Of a stretch of DNA of 40,076 bases, positions 17,681 to 26,165 are shown one piece after another (the first letter of the stretch is position 1; every line of letters begins with the position of its first letter). This DNA is from Bdellovibrionales bacterium GWB1_55_8 (GTDB taxonomy: Bacteria > Bdellovibrionota > UBA1018): contig MEPR01000081.1 of the NCBI GenBank assembly GCA_001769835.1, positions 1-40,076 of the forward strand, in the 5' to 3' direction. A model generated the notes under the pieces. That model made no database searches, was not told where the DNA came from, and was given only the letters and a program-made list of their open reading frames with translations. The translations under genes were made by a program, and so were the position numbers.

Positions 17681-17983
17681 ATGACGACGTACAGAACAAG
17701 AAAGCAGCCCACCCTTCCGGAGTTTCTCCGACAAAGACGCTTATCCGCAGGGCTGTCCCAAAAGGACGTGTCGGATGTAATGGGTTACTCCACCGCTCAG
17801 TTTGTATCCAACTGGGAGCGCGGAACATCACATCCTCCCATGAATGCCTTGCGAAAGCTCTGTCAGGTGTATCGCGTTTCTGCTGATCAATTGTATGAGG
17901 TCCTTCTGGCGGACACGCTTGACAGGACAGAGAAAGAACTGGAACGGGAATTTTTCAGGACCCGCACACAAAACCGTAAATGA
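17681..17983 (+). CDS. XRE-family helix-turn-helix regulator
   Basis: 100 residues. A Cro/CI-type helix-turn-helix spans about 12-66: FLRQRRLSAGLSQKDVSDVM, then YSTAQFVSNWERGTSHPP with the recognition helix, and LRKLCQVYRVSADQLYEVLL. A charged C-terminal tail follows. TGAGGA stands 8 bases before the ATG. It is divergent from the 232-residue gene (107-base gap) and overlaps the DUF4421-like gene by ATGA, so it may control either or both. Confidence 0.88.
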   Translation: MTTYRTRKQPTLPEFLRQRRLSAGLSQKDVSDVMGYSTAQFVSNWERGTSHPPMNALRKLCQVYRVSADQLYEVLLADTLDRTEKELEREFFRTRTQNRK

Positions 17984-18942
17984 AACCGGCTTCGAAGCTA
18001 TTACTGTCGTTGACTCTTCTTGCGGTCTTCCCATACCCACTTCACGCCCGCGAACTGCCTCCCTTCAAAATCGGCTTGAGTACTCAGGTCGTTGGCGCTG
18101 GTTTTGAACTGAGGCCTCTTTCACCCGATTCAAGATCAACGATCCTCAAGTTCCGTCCTGCGCAGTCCAACTACGCCGGCATCATTCTCGGCTACCGTTG
18201 GATCGCCGGGACATTTTCTTTCGGAATACCGGCGAATCCTGAGGTTCGCGACGTGGAGGGCGTCAGCCATTATCGTGACTATCGCCTCGCATACTGGGGT
18301 AACCGGTTGGGGATCGAAGGCGCCTACAGCTGGTACCGGGGATACCTCATCGAGAACAGCGACGCGCTTTCAGCAGCAACCCTCGGTGGCAATGTTTTCT
18401 ACAAGCTTCCCGACGTCGAGACGCTGGGGTACGGAGTCACCGTCGTGAAGGCTGTCGGGCTGTCAAGCAACTACTCCATGGCCGCTGCAATGGATCAAAG
18501 CGCCATCCAGGAAAAATCCGGCGGTTCTCCGCTTGTTCTCGCAACCTGGCGGCGACAAAGCATTAAAAGCCCGGCAGCGCTCATTCCGCTGGAAAATCGC
18601 GTTTCGTTTGGCGCCGATCAGGATATTGCGCTGGCGGACACGATCAGCATCGCCGCGGGAGCTGGCTATGCGTACAACTGGGTTCCGGGGATCTTTTTTG
18701 TTTCGCCGTTAATCGCCCTGACGCTGGGATATCAACAGGTGGAATACGAACTTGCGGGCCAGGCCAAAGCGCATGCATCCGCAGGAGCCAACATTCACGC
18801 AAGAATTTCTCTTGGGATGAATTTCGTGAATGGCTTCCTGGCTGCGCGGTTCATTTTTGATCGATTTGGCCAGCAGACCGAAAGCATTGAGGTCGGAAAT
18901 AACATTTACGGATTCAGCATTTCCGCCGGAACGCGCTTCTAA
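17980..18942 (+). CDS. DUF4421-like outer-membrane protein
   Basis: 320 residues. A signal peptide (KLLLSLTLLAVFPYPLHA) is followed by Tyr/Gly-rich strands: IILGYRWIAGTFSFGIP, DYRLAYWGNRLGIEGAYSWYRGYLIEN and IYGFSISAGTRF at the C-terminus with a terminal Phe, the usual outer-membrane barrel signal. The pattern resembles DUF4421, a barrel family of unknown function. The start overlaps the regulator stop (ATGA), so the two are co-translated; coupling a cytoplasmic regulator with an outer-membrane protein is a little unusual. Confidence 0.75.
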   Translation: MKPASKLLLSLTLLAVFPYPLHARELPPFKIGLSTQVVGAGFELRPLSPDSRSTILKFRPAQSNYAGIILGYRWIAGTFSFGIPANPEVRDVEGVSHYRDYRLAYWGNRLGIEGAYSWYRGYLIENSDALSAATLGGNVFYKLPDVETLGYGVTVVKAVGLSSNYSMAAAMDQSAIQEKSGGSPLVLATWRRQSIKSPAALIPLENRVSFGADQDIALADTISIAAGAGYAYNWVPGIFFVSPLIALTLGYQQVEYELAGQAKAHASAGANIHARISLGMNFVNGFLAARFIFDRFGQQTESIEVGNNIYGFSISAGTRF

Positions 18943-19010
18943 AGGCGCCGCGACGAACAATCGTCAAGCCGCTCCCTGTTCAGGCACCACCACTGCATCT
19001 TTAATACGGC

Positions 19011-19214
19011 ATGATCCGCATTGAAATGACAGATCAGGAAGCCGCGATACTGCGAGATGCGCTCAGCCAATTTGACCATACGTCCAAGTTCGAAATTGCA
19101 CGAACAGACGACCATGACTATCGCGTCGGCCTGGAAGGCCGCGAAGCGATAATAGCCCGGTTGATACGACGTCTGGATGAAGCTATTGCTTCCGCTAAAT
19201 CAGCCGCCGCCTGA
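19011..19214 (+). CDS. Small conserved-type hypothetical protein (67 residues)
   Basis: A compact charged helical protein: TDQEAAILRDALSQF, then IARTDDHDYRVGLEGREAIIARLIRRL. This pattern (two helices around a T-D-x-x-D-Y/F-R motif) is familiar from small uncharacterised bacterial proteins. No strong ribosome site precedes the ATG. Its 3' end overlaps the convergent DUF2938 gene by 15 bases. Function unknown. Confidence 0.55.
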   Translation: MIRIEMTDQEAAILRDALSQFDHTSKFEIARTDDHDYRVGLEGREAIIARLIRRLDEAIASAKSAAA

Positions 19215-19691
19215 TGTGAAAAGCGCCACCACGCCAAGCGTCAGACCGTACACCAGGTGATTCCAGATAGCCGTGCGAAACAGGGGCGCGCCGGGTGGCG
19301 CTTTGAGCGCAAAAAAACCAAAGCCCATCGCTGGGAACATAAGAAGAAAAGGAAAGACGTCGGTCATAGTTCCATAAGCGATCGCAGTCAGAATATCGGC
19401 CGGAGAAAAGGCCAGCTGTGCAGCCAGCCAGAAATAAAGAATCCCCAACGCGACTCCGATTCCATAATGAGAGGCGATGCCAATCAGGCTTTCGTGCTTC
19501 ACAGGATTCGCATCAAAAATAGTGCGATGGACCAGCTTCCCCCGAATCAGGTAAGCGACCCACCGGCCCAGTAGCGCCGCACTCGGAGGCTTCAGCAGGC
19601 CCACCCGCGATCCCAGTGCCGAGCCGACATCCATGGCGAAAGTTCCAAGCAGCCCCGCGACAACAGAGATAAAAAACAATCCGATATCCAT
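19200..19691 (-). CDS. DUF2938-family membrane protein
   Basis: 163 residues with about four membrane helices: IGLFFISVVAGLLGTFAMDVGSA at the N-terminus, then SHYGIGVALGILYFWLAAQL, TDVFPFLLMFPAMGFGFFAL and NHLVYGLTLGVVALF. The TFAMD segment, the HY/GIG helix and the N-H-x-x-YG helix match DUF2938, a family of unknown function. It starts 8 bases after the histidine kinase stop, with its AAGGAA ribosome site inside the end of the kinase gene, so it belongs to the ThiF-kinase operon. The C-terminus ends in three glycines. Confidence 0.85.
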   Translation of the reverse strand: MDIGLFFISVVAGLLGTFAMDVGSALGSRVGLLKPPSAALLGRWVAYLIRGKLVHRTIFDANPVKHESLIGIASHYGIGVALGILYFWLAAQLAFSPADILTAIAYGTMTDVFPFLLMFPAMGFGFFALKAPPGAPLFRTAIWNHLVYGLTLGVVALFTSGGG

Positions 19692-19699
19692 CGTTCTGC

Positions 19700-21031
19700 C
19701 TATTCCTTCGTTAGGAGCGTGAAGTGAATGGTGGTACCGCCTTCAGCCCTGTTTTCAGCCCATATCTTTCCGCCATGCTTCTCGACGATAGCGCGGCTGA
19801 TCGCAAGCCCGAGCCCTGCGCCCGCCTTGGCGGTGCGATCGGCTTGCCAATAGGGATCAAAGATCTTCGCTAGCTCGCCTTGTGGAATACCCTGGCCGGA
19901 ATCCTGGACCGAGATGCGCACTCCCGAAAGCTCCCGAACCGCGCTCAGGCTGACATGTCCGGAGGAAGTGAACTTGATCGCGTTCCCTACCACGTTTGAA
20001 ATCACCTGAAAAACGCGGTCTCGGTCGACGGCGATGCTAAAATCTGATGCAAGCAGATTTTGCTGAAGCTTGAGACCTTTTTCCACAGCCAGTACCTCGA
20101 GAGGCTGCAAGGCCTCGGTAATCAGCTGGTTCGTGCTTTGAGTCTTGATCTTCAGCTCCACGTTCCCGAATTCCAGTTTTCGCAGATCCAGGAGGTCGTC
20201 GATGAGCTTCGTCATTCCGTCCACTGAAGATCCAACCTGCTCAACATGCTTGCGAATGGTGACCAGATCGTCCGGGAGCAGCTTCAGCAGAAGTTCCGAT
20301 CGCAGGCGAATAGCCAGCAGAGGATTTTTAAGATCGTGTGACACCACCGCCACCATATGATCCCGGGCAAGAACGGCATCCTGCGCTTGCTTGTGAAGTC
20401 GCGCATTCCCGATGGCAAGCGCCGCCCGATTAGCGATCTGACGGCAGACGTTGAGATCGCCCGATCCGTATCGCATGCCCGAACGACTGAGGCCAAACAC
20501 GATCGCGCCGAGAACGTTCCCTGCGTGAGATAAGGAAATGACGATCAGCGACTTCAGGTTCGCTTTTTCAAGTTGCTCGCGTTCTTCGGCGTCGGCCGAT
20601 AGGGCATCCAACTCATCAGCCCCCAACCTGTCGTAAAGCACGGACTCACGCTTCTTCAGGATTTTCAGTGAGGCAGAAGACAGGATCGGACCCGATTCCA
20701 GAACTCCTCCTCTGGCAACTCGCCTGAGGTCACCATTCTCTTCCATCAGATCAACCCAGCACACATCGCTCATGCCGGGTACCGCAAGTTCCGCGACTTT
20801 CGAAATGGTGAGATTATAATCGAGCGACTCGCTCAGCGCCCGGTTTGCCTCACTCAGGAAGACCCAATGTTCCTGCGTCATCTCGTCGATGATTTCCCTG
20901 GATGCACGAAGCTCCATGCGCACCTTGCGGTTCGCCCTGAACGAGATAAACGAGAAACCCGCAAGTACTGCCGTTGCAATCACCAGAAGCGATGCAAGCA
21001 CCTGCCAAACGACGTTACAGTTTTCAATCAC
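19700..21031 (-). CDS. GAF-domain sensor histidine kinase
   Basis: 443 residues, GTG start overlapping the ThiF-like gene (GTGA). An N-terminal membrane helix (about 9-30) and a coiled coil lead to a GAF domain (about 65-212), HisKA with VVSHDLKNPLLAIRLRSELL (His232) and HATPase with NVVGNAIKF, DSGQGIPQGEL and GAGLGLAISRAI. GAF domains bind small ligands. There is no adjacent response regulator, so the partner is elsewhere. Co-translation with a ThiF-like enzyme suggests that it senses or controls that pathway; this is inference. Confidence 0.92.
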   Translation of the reverse strand: MIENCNVVWQVLASLLVIATAVLAGFSFISFRANRKVRMELRASREIIDEMTQEHWVFLSEANRALSESLDYNLTISKVAELAVPGMSDVCWVDLMEENGDLRRVARGGVLESGPILSSASLKILKKRESVLYDRLGADELDALSADAEEREQLEKANLKSLIVISLSHAGNVLGAIVFGLSRSGMRYGSGDLNVCRQIANRAALAIGNARLHKQAQDAVLARDHMVAVVSHDLKNPLLAIRLRSELLLKLLPDDLVTIRKHVEQVGSSVDGMTKLIDDLLDLRKLEFGNVELKIKTQSTNQLITEALQPLEVLAVEKGLKLQQNLLASDFSIAVDRDRVFQVISNVVGNAIKFTSSGHVSLSAVRELSGVRISVQDSGQGIPQGELAKIFDPYWQADRTAKAGAGLGLAISRAIVEKHGGKIWAENRAEGGTTIHFTLLTKE

Positions 21032-21858
21032 GCGGCTTTTCTTTCCGGAGCACCCACCACTCTGGCCTGATAGGACGCGAGGAACTTCTGAATCCGAAGA
21101 TTGACCGGATCAAAGTAAATTCCATAAGGCGCAACCACCTTCTCGCCCAGCTGCAATATCTGTTTGGCGATTTCGGTCGTCGCGATCGCTGCGGCTATTT
21201 CAACGCCAGGAACTACAAAAGGAATGTGAGTACTCCTGTTCAGCGCTCGAAGGAGCTGTTTTTCCATGTAGGCAGGGATTTCCGGCGTAATGAACTGCAG
21301 AAAACGCCTGCTATTCTCCTCATAGCTATTATCACGTGAAATTCCTGTCAATTCCGCAAAACTTGGCCCCTGCTGATCGAAGACAACGACCGCACCTCCG
21401 AACCCCAGGGCCCCGCATGAGGCCACCGGAATCTTGCGAATATGGGCCTCTTCATTGAGCGCGAGTTTGTCGAGCATGGCGAACAGATCGACGACATCAA
21501 CAACCCAATCAACTCCGTTTAGAAACTGCGCGACATTGTGCTGCTTGACGCCTTCGCGAAAGACCTCCACCTCGATCGATGGATTAATGGCCCGAGCCTC
21601 TTCGAGAAGCGAATCGTCTTTCCTTCGTCCTAACGTAGGCTCTTTCGCCAGCCGCTGCCGATTGATGTTCGTGCGCTCGTAGACGTCAGGATCGGCAATG
21701 TGGAACTTCTCAAATCCCGTTCGCACAAGATTGATGAAAACAGAGCCCCCCAATCCCAAGCCACCCATGGCGATTCGAGTGTTCTTGATGCGAAGCAATT
21801 GAGCCTCATTCATGATCCCGATATTCCGAAGAAATCTTTCCCGATAAAATGAATCCAT
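21028..21858 (-). CDS. ThiF/MoeB/E1-like adenylating enzyme
   Basis: 276 residues from the ATG at 21858, which has GAGGAG 6-7 bases upstream; the frame is open to 21897 but that would enter the operator region. The E1 fold is shown by MGGLGLGGSVFINLVRTGF (nucleotide loop, about 31-49), the acidic DPDVYERTNINRQ (about 56-68) and DWVVDVVDLFAML. Such enzymes adenylate the C-terminal glycine of ubiquitin-like proteins (ThiS, MoaD) or of peptides. Oddities: no CxxC zinc pairs and only one cysteine (Cys148, in VASCGALGF), so the usual zinc site is missing and the thioester cysteine uncertain. No ThiS/MoaD gene is in the window. First gene of the ThiF-kinase-DUF2938 operon. Confidence 0.88.
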   Translation of the reverse strand: MDSFYRERFLRNIGIMNEAQLLRIKNTRIAMGGLGLGGSVFINLVRTGFEKFHIADPDVYERTNINRQRLAKEPTLGRRKDDSLLEEARAINPSIEVEVFREGVKQHNVAQFLNGVDWVVDVVDLFAMLDKLALNEEAHIRKIPVASCGALGFGGAVVVFDQQGPSFAELTGISRDNSYEENSRRFLQFITPEIPAYMEKQLLRALNRSTHIPFVVPGVEIAAAIATTEIAKQILQLGEKVVAPYGIYFDPVNLRIQKFLASYQARVVGAPERKAA

Positions 21859-21869
21859 TATGACTCCTC

Positions 21870-21901
21870 GAATATGATATATTCTTGAGTATAACACTCA
21901 A
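21870..21901. promoter_or_regulatory. Two adjacent palindromes in a divergent promoter
   Basis: GAATAT-GAT-ATATTC (21870-21884) is directly followed by TTGAGT-ATAAC-ACTCAA (21885-21901); both have perfect 6-base arms. On the minus strand TTGAGT (complement of 21896-21901), a 16-base spacer and TATCAT form a plausible promoter for the ThiF-like operon, so a bound protein would block it. They lie between the ThiF-like and GNAT-like genes and probably control both. Confidence 0.6.
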
Positions 21902-21934
21902 TTGTTGTTTTTCCAGCCTTGGAGGAGTGGCGTG

Positions 21935-22693
21935 ATGACGGATTTACTGAGGGACCTGAAAATTGTTGTGATTGATAACCCCACAAAAACATGGGCTGAA
22001 TCGCTCACAACAGATCTTTTCACTAAAACAGTTGATCTGAAGTTACGAGGCTACGGCGTTGAGTATCAGCGCGGGGTCCTCCCGATAGACACGAGTGACT
22101 TTTACGGAGTTCATCAGCTTGTCTGCCGACAGACCTCTTCCGGTCTTGTCCCTCTCATGGGTTATCGGTCGACCACACTGGAGCGAAGCCGGTTGTACGG
22201 TCAGACCTTCGGAGGCCTCAGCCTTGTTCGGGCCGCGAATGCCGCTCAGCATGATCGTGCCATTCAGGATATTCTGAATCGTTGCGAATCACAGGGAAGG
22301 TCCATCACCTACACGGGCTCCTGGACCATCGATCCCGAGGCTCGCAAAAATCCGGAACTATCACACCTGCTGAACGAGCTCTTTGCCGCCATGTATGTTC
22401 TTTTCCATCTGGAAGCGGGAATCCAGGAAATCATCACCGGTGGAACCCTTCGGTTCAAGGTGGATCGGCTGCTGGTCAGATGGGGACATGAATATCTTCA
22501 AAGCAACGGCACACGATTGCCCCCCATCCGCGTCGCCAACCTTGTCAGTGAACCCGTGGTCATCATGCACCTGCGGGAATTCAGCCATGAGGTGCGGGAG
22601 CAAGTGAACAAATGGCGGTTCTTCTGGAATCAGCGCCTGATGATCACCGTTCCGTCAGACTCATCGCTCGATCAAAAGAGCAAAGCGGCTTAA
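21935..22693 (+). CDS. GNAT / acyl-amino-acid or AHL synthase-like protein
   Basis: 252 residues from the ATG at 21935, with GGAGGAG 7 bases upstream; GTG at 21932 is possible. The order suggests a GNAT-type fold similar to FeeM and AHL synthases: a helical start, LVPLMGYRSTTLERSR (strand with Arg), ITYTGSWTIDPEARKNPELSHLLNEL (the strand, acceptor loop and helix expected around the acyl-CoA/ACP site), IQEIITGGTLRFK and a basic helix VDRLLVRWGHEYL. Family membership is moderate confidence; substrate unknown. It is divergent from the ThiF-like operon across shared palindromes and overlaps the convergent V4R gene by 4 bases. Confidence 0.65.
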   Translation: MTDLLRDLKIVVIDNPTKTWAESLTTDLFTKTVDLKLRGYGVEYQRGVLPIDTSDFYGVHQLVCRQTSSGLVPLMGYRSTTLERSRLYGQTFGGLSLVRAANAAQHDRAIQDILNRCESQGRSITYTGSWTIDPEARKNPELSHLLNELFAAMYVLFHLEAGIQEIITGGTLRFKVDRLLVRWGHEYLQSNGTRLPPIRVANLVSEPVVIMHLREFSHEVREQVNKWRFFWNQRLMITVPSDSSLDQKSKAA

Positions 22694-23616
22694 GATACCG
22701 CCGAGGCCTCTTCAAAGTCGATCTCGAAGCAGCAAACCGGATCCCCCCGGTGCACGCAGCTGACTTCTTCAATTTTTGCAAATGGCAGCCCGAGATAACT
22801 CGGCGCCGCCGCCATCCATCCGGCTTTGAGTGAACAGACATCCGCGCTTCCAAGATTTCGCACGCCGATGGCGCTCGCTATCGAGCTTCGATCCCGCACT
22901 TCAACGGTGCAGCGTCGGTCATCCAGCCGTACGACATCATAGTGACAGTTATGCTCGAAGAACCGCATCAGATCGGTAAACAGCCGTTCATAAATCTCAC
23001 CGGGATTCGTGCAGTTCTCGAGCAACTCACAAAGAGCGGGGTTCTGCCTGGAAATTCCGGCGTACAATCCCATTCGGTAAAAATCGCGATCCCGGTAGGC
23101 ATACGCGGTGCGCAGAGTGCTGCAGATATCGGTAATACACTGGATGCTGATCGCGCCCATCGGTTCAGTCAGCAGACGTTCGCCGATATCGTGATCCTGC
23201 AGGAGCTTGGCACGCATGCGCCAGCCGGAATTTTTTTCGACAAAATCCAATGCATGGATAGTCGTGCGGCGCCGGCCGAATGCGGCGATGCGGTACCGTT
23301 CCGGAAAATCGAGGTTCGCGGGAGATTGATTGATCGCAATTTCGCGAAAATCGATTTCGCCTTTTTCCAGCTGCTGCTCCGTAATCAAAAAGCGATTACA
23401 AATGGCCTCGAGCGCATGAACCGGGAGACCCCGATTTCCCTTGAGAAAGAGATCGTATTCCGGAGCGGTCATTTCAAGAAGATCGAGCCACTGACTTTTC
23501 CCTTTTGCTTTGATTCCGGGCGAAGACCAGCTCAGCCGCTCAACGGATTCACGCAACTGACTTGCCTTAAGATGGATTGCCGGATTCTGACGCATCGCAT
23601 TTGCGGTATAGCGCAC
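22690..23616 (-). CDS. V4R-domain regulator with HTH-like N-terminus
   Basis: 308 residues from the GTG at 23616; an ATG at 23595 is the alternative. Residues about 33-85 (KSQWLDLLEMTAPEYDLFLKG, LPVHALEAICNRFLITEQQLEKG) resemble a Cro/CI-like helix-turn-helix. The C-terminal 80 residues match the V4R domain: CSLKAGWMAAAPSYLGLP, then KIEEVSCVHRGDPVCCFEI with the conserved cysteines and RGDP. V4R domains bind small molecules and occur in transcription regulators such as the XylR/DmpR type. It shares its 3' end with the GNAT-like gene, so it may respond to that gene's product; this is inference. Confidence 0.75.
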   Translation of the reverse strand: MRYTANAMRQNPAIHLKASQLRESVERLSWSSPGIKAKGKSQWLDLLEMTAPEYDLFLKGNRGLPVHALEAICNRFLITEQQLEKGEIDFREIAINQSPANLDFPERYRIAAFGRRRTTIHALDFVEKNSGWRMRAKLLQDHDIGERLLTEPMGAISIQCITDICSTLRTAYAYRDRDFYRMGLYAGISRQNPALCELLENCTNPGEIYERLFTDLMRFFEHNCHYDVVRLDDRRCTVEVRDRSSIASAIGVRNLGSADVCSLKAGWMAAAPSYLGLPFAKIEEVSCVHRGDPVCCFEIDFEEASAVS

Positions 23617-23713
23617 GGCTTTTGATTTGTGAAGTCCCTCTCTTCGCCTGAATTGTTTCAGTTGAGTGCCTTAAAGCGTTTTTGGAGCCTTTTTTGCACC
23701 CCCGCAGCATCGC

Positions 23714-24154
23714 ATGCGCACGACACGCCACACGCCGCTCTCCTGCGGAATCATACCTGTATGGCCGGTCCTGCCCTCTAATGACAAATGGCTCTACCTT
23801 CTACTTCGTGCGTATCGCTACTGGGACTTCCCAAAAGGCATGATTCAGCCGAATGAAGACCCCTGGACCGCTGCGCTGAGAGAGTTGCAGGAGGAAACGG
23901 CGATTACTTCAGCAAACCCGCGCTGGGGCAAGGATTTCTACGAAACACCGGTCTATTCCGGTGGCAAGGTCGCACGATATTATCTGGCGGAAGTTCCCGC
24001 ACAATCAGTTCACATTCTCCCCAATCCGGAGACCGGGCAAATCGAGCACCACGGATTCAGGTGGATGTCCTACGAGGAAGCACGCGCTCTTGTTGTTCCC
24101 AGGGTCCGAGGCGCATTGGATTGGGCGCGACAAATGATAAACAGAAAACTTTGA
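23714..24154 (+). CDS. NUDIX hydrolase, diadenosine-tetraphosphatase-like
   Basis: 146 residues. The Nudix box reads GMIQPNEDPWTAAL then RELQEETAI: G-x5-E-x7-REL-x-EE are in place, with alanine for the last glycine. WDFPKGMI just before the box and the RYYLAEVPAQ strand resemble Ap4A hydrolases (MutT/bis(5'-nucleosyl)-tetraphosphatases). Likely a cytosolic house-cleaning nucleotide pyrophosphohydrolase. It is divergent from the V4R gene, and the kinase gene starts 36 bases downstream, so they may share a transcript. Confidence 0.88.
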   Translation: MRTTRHTPLSCGIIPVWPVLPSNDKWLYLLLRAYRYWDFPKGMIQPNEDPWTAALRELQEETAITSANPRWGKDFYETPVYSGGKVARYYLAEVPAQSVHILPNPETGQIEHHGFRWMSYEEARALVVPRVRGALDWARQMINRKL

Positions 24155-24190
24155 TTGCACGACTAAGAGACTGCCATGTAGAAGGAGCGC

Positions 24191-26164
24191 ATGGCGCTTT
24201 TTGGCCAGATCTTTTCAAGGCTCGTTCAGCAGATCCGCATCCGCAGGCGCTCCGGAGCCGCGCTCCGTGAAAGCCACGCCCTCCTCCATGTTCTGTTCGA
24301 AGAGTCCTTCGAACTCGCCGGGCTTTTGACCCCGGACGGGGTCCTAATCAAAGTGAACCAGAGAGCACGCGATTTCATCGGAAAAAAGGATTCCGAGCTC
24401 CTTGGAAAATATTTCTGGGAAACCCCCTGGTGGACCCACTCTCCGGAATTGCAAGAACGCTTGCGGGCAGCGATCAAAGCAGCCGCTGGGGGCGAACTGG
24501 TTCGTTTCGAGTCAAATCATCTGGATCTTCATGGAGAGCTCTTCCACATCGATTTCAGCCTGAAGCCGGCTCGAGACAAGCACGGCAAAGTGATTCTCTT
24601 GATCCCGGAAGGGCGAGACATCACCGAACAAAAGCGCGCTCAGTCCGAACTGAAAGCAAGCGCACAGCGGCTGCGAACCATTATCGAGACTGAACCTGAA
24701 TGCGTGAAAGTGGTTGGGCTGAACGGCGAGATCCAGGAAATGAATCCAGCAGGCATTGGGATGCTCGAGGCAAGCTCGCTTGAAGAGGTCCGCAACCTCA
24801 AACTCCAGGATTTCGTCACGGCACCCCATCAGGCGGCCTTCAGATCCATGCGCGAGCGCGTGCTCAAGGGTGAAAGTGGTGAGCTCCAATTTGAAATCAC
24901 AGGCATGAAAGGAACCAAGCGCTGGCTGGAAACCCACGCTGTCCCACTCCGGGACGAAAACGGACAAATCCGGGGTTTGCTGGGCATCACCCGGGACATC
25001 ACGGCCCACAAGGCTTCAGAGAAAATAGATCAGCAACGCCACGAGCTTGAGCGACAACTCGCAACTATCGCCAAAACCGCACCAGGCGCGCTTTGCTCCC
25101 TTCGCATGAAGCCTGACGGGTCAATATCCATGCCTTACGTCAGTCCGCGGTGGGAGGAGTACTTTCAATTATCCCAGGCGGATGTTGCGCAGGACGCATC
25201 CGCCCTTGTGTCTCGCTACCACCCCGACGATCTTGAATATATCAATGCGTCAGTTGCGGAATCCGCGAAAAACATGACGGACTGGCGTGCGGAGTTTCGC
25301 ATATTGAATCCCGCGCGGGGTACGATCTGGATAGAAGGTCACTCGACACCCGTTCGTGAGCCTGACGGCAGCATTATCTGGCACGGCTTTATTACGGAGA
25401 TCACCCAACGCAAACGCATAGCGGCTGAACTCCTTGCCGCCAAGAACGCAGCTGAACTTGCGGCAAAGACTCAGGCAGAGTTTCTGAACATTGCGGCTCA
25501 CGAACTGCGCACACCGATCACATCCCTTTCGCTCATTCTTCAGCTTGCGCAAAAAAAGATCGAGAAAGGCGAAGTCCCTACTCCGGCGACACTGAATCGG
25601 CTTCGTGCTCCCGCAGATAGGCTTTCCGCGCTGGTGGCCGACCTCCTTGATCTCTCGCGCTTGGAAAGAGGCATAATCCTCCTGCATCCGAAACGGACCA
25701 ATGTCGTCGATCTGATCTTGGAGTGTATTGAAGAATTCAAAACACATGCGCCTGCGCGACACTTCCATTTCGAAAAACCCGAGACTCCGGTCGATGCGGA
25801 GATCGATCCCACCCGTATCTACCAAGTCTTGTCGAATTTCCTGGATAACGCGATCAAGTACACCCCTGAGCAGGGGCCCATCGACGTCGCCATCAGTTCA
25901 CTTGCCGGCAAAATTCGCGTTTCGGTTACCGATAGGGGTGCCGGCATCGCAGAGCAGCAGCAAGCCCACCTGTTCGCTCCATTCGCCCGAGGCGAATCGA
26001 ATGAAGTGATACGCACGAGTGGCCTTGGTTTGGGGCTTTCCATCTCACGAAAAATCGTTGAGCTCCACGGAGGAGCGATCGGTGTCGACAGCGTGGAAGG
26101 ACAGGGCAGCACCTTTTACTTCGAACTTCCACGAAAAGCCCTCTTGTCCAATACGACGAAATGA
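24191..26164 (+). CDS. Cytosolic triple-PAS sensor histidine kinase
   Basis: 657 residues without membrane segments. Three PAS/PAC units: about 25-148 (ends EGRDITEQKRAQSEL), about 155-275 (ends GITRDITAHKASE) and about 285-405 (ends GFITEITQRKR). Then HisKA with NIAAHELRTPITSLSLIL (His437) and HATPase with NFLDNAIKYTPEQG, DRGAGIAEQQ and GLGLGLSISRKI. AGAAGGAG stands 4 bases before the ATG. One base separates it from the response regulator gene, making a cognate pair. PAS domains sense redox, light or ligands; the signal is unknown. Confidence 0.94.
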   Translation: MALFGQIFSRLVQQIRIRRRSGAALRESHALLHVLFEESFELAGLLTPDGVLIKVNQRARDFIGKKDSELLGKYFWETPWWTHSPELQERLRAAIKAAAGGELVRFESNHLDLHGELFHIDFSLKPARDKHGKVILLIPEGRDITEQKRAQSELKASAQRLRTIIETEPECVKVVGLNGEIQEMNPAGIGMLEASSLEEVRNLKLQDFVTAPHQAAFRSMRERVLKGESGELQFEITGMKGTKRWLETHAVPLRDENGQIRGLLGITRDITAHKASEKIDQQRHELERQLATIAKTAPGALCSLRMKPDGSISMPYVSPRWEEYFQLSQADVAQDASALVSRYHPDDLEYINASVAESAKNMTDWRAEFRILNPARGTIWIEGHSTPVREPDGSIIWHGFITEITQRKRIAAELLAAKNAAELAAKTQAEFLNIAAHELRTPITSLSLILQLAQKKIEKGEVPTPATLNRLRAPADRLSALVADLLDLSRLERGIILLHPKRTNVVDLILECIEEFKTHAPARHFHFEKPETPVDAEIDPTRIYQVLSNFLDNAIKYTPEQGPIDVAISSLAGKIRVSVTDRGAGIAEQQQAHLFAPFARGESNEVIRTSGLGLGLSISRKIVELHGGAIGVDSVEGQGSTFYFELPRKALLSNTTK

Positions 26165-26165
26165 A

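Noticed and set aside
19200-19250. C-terminal Gly-Gly-Gly of the DUF2938 protein as a ubiquitin-like tail for the ThiF-like enzyme
   Set aside because: The protein is a multi-pass membrane protein without a beta-grasp fold; the glycines may be chance. Only the shared operon makes it worth a note.
22690-24154. Long frames on the strand opposite the V4R, kinase and cytochrome genes
   Set aside because: They lack ribosome sites and recognisable domains and look like shadows of high-GC coding sequence.
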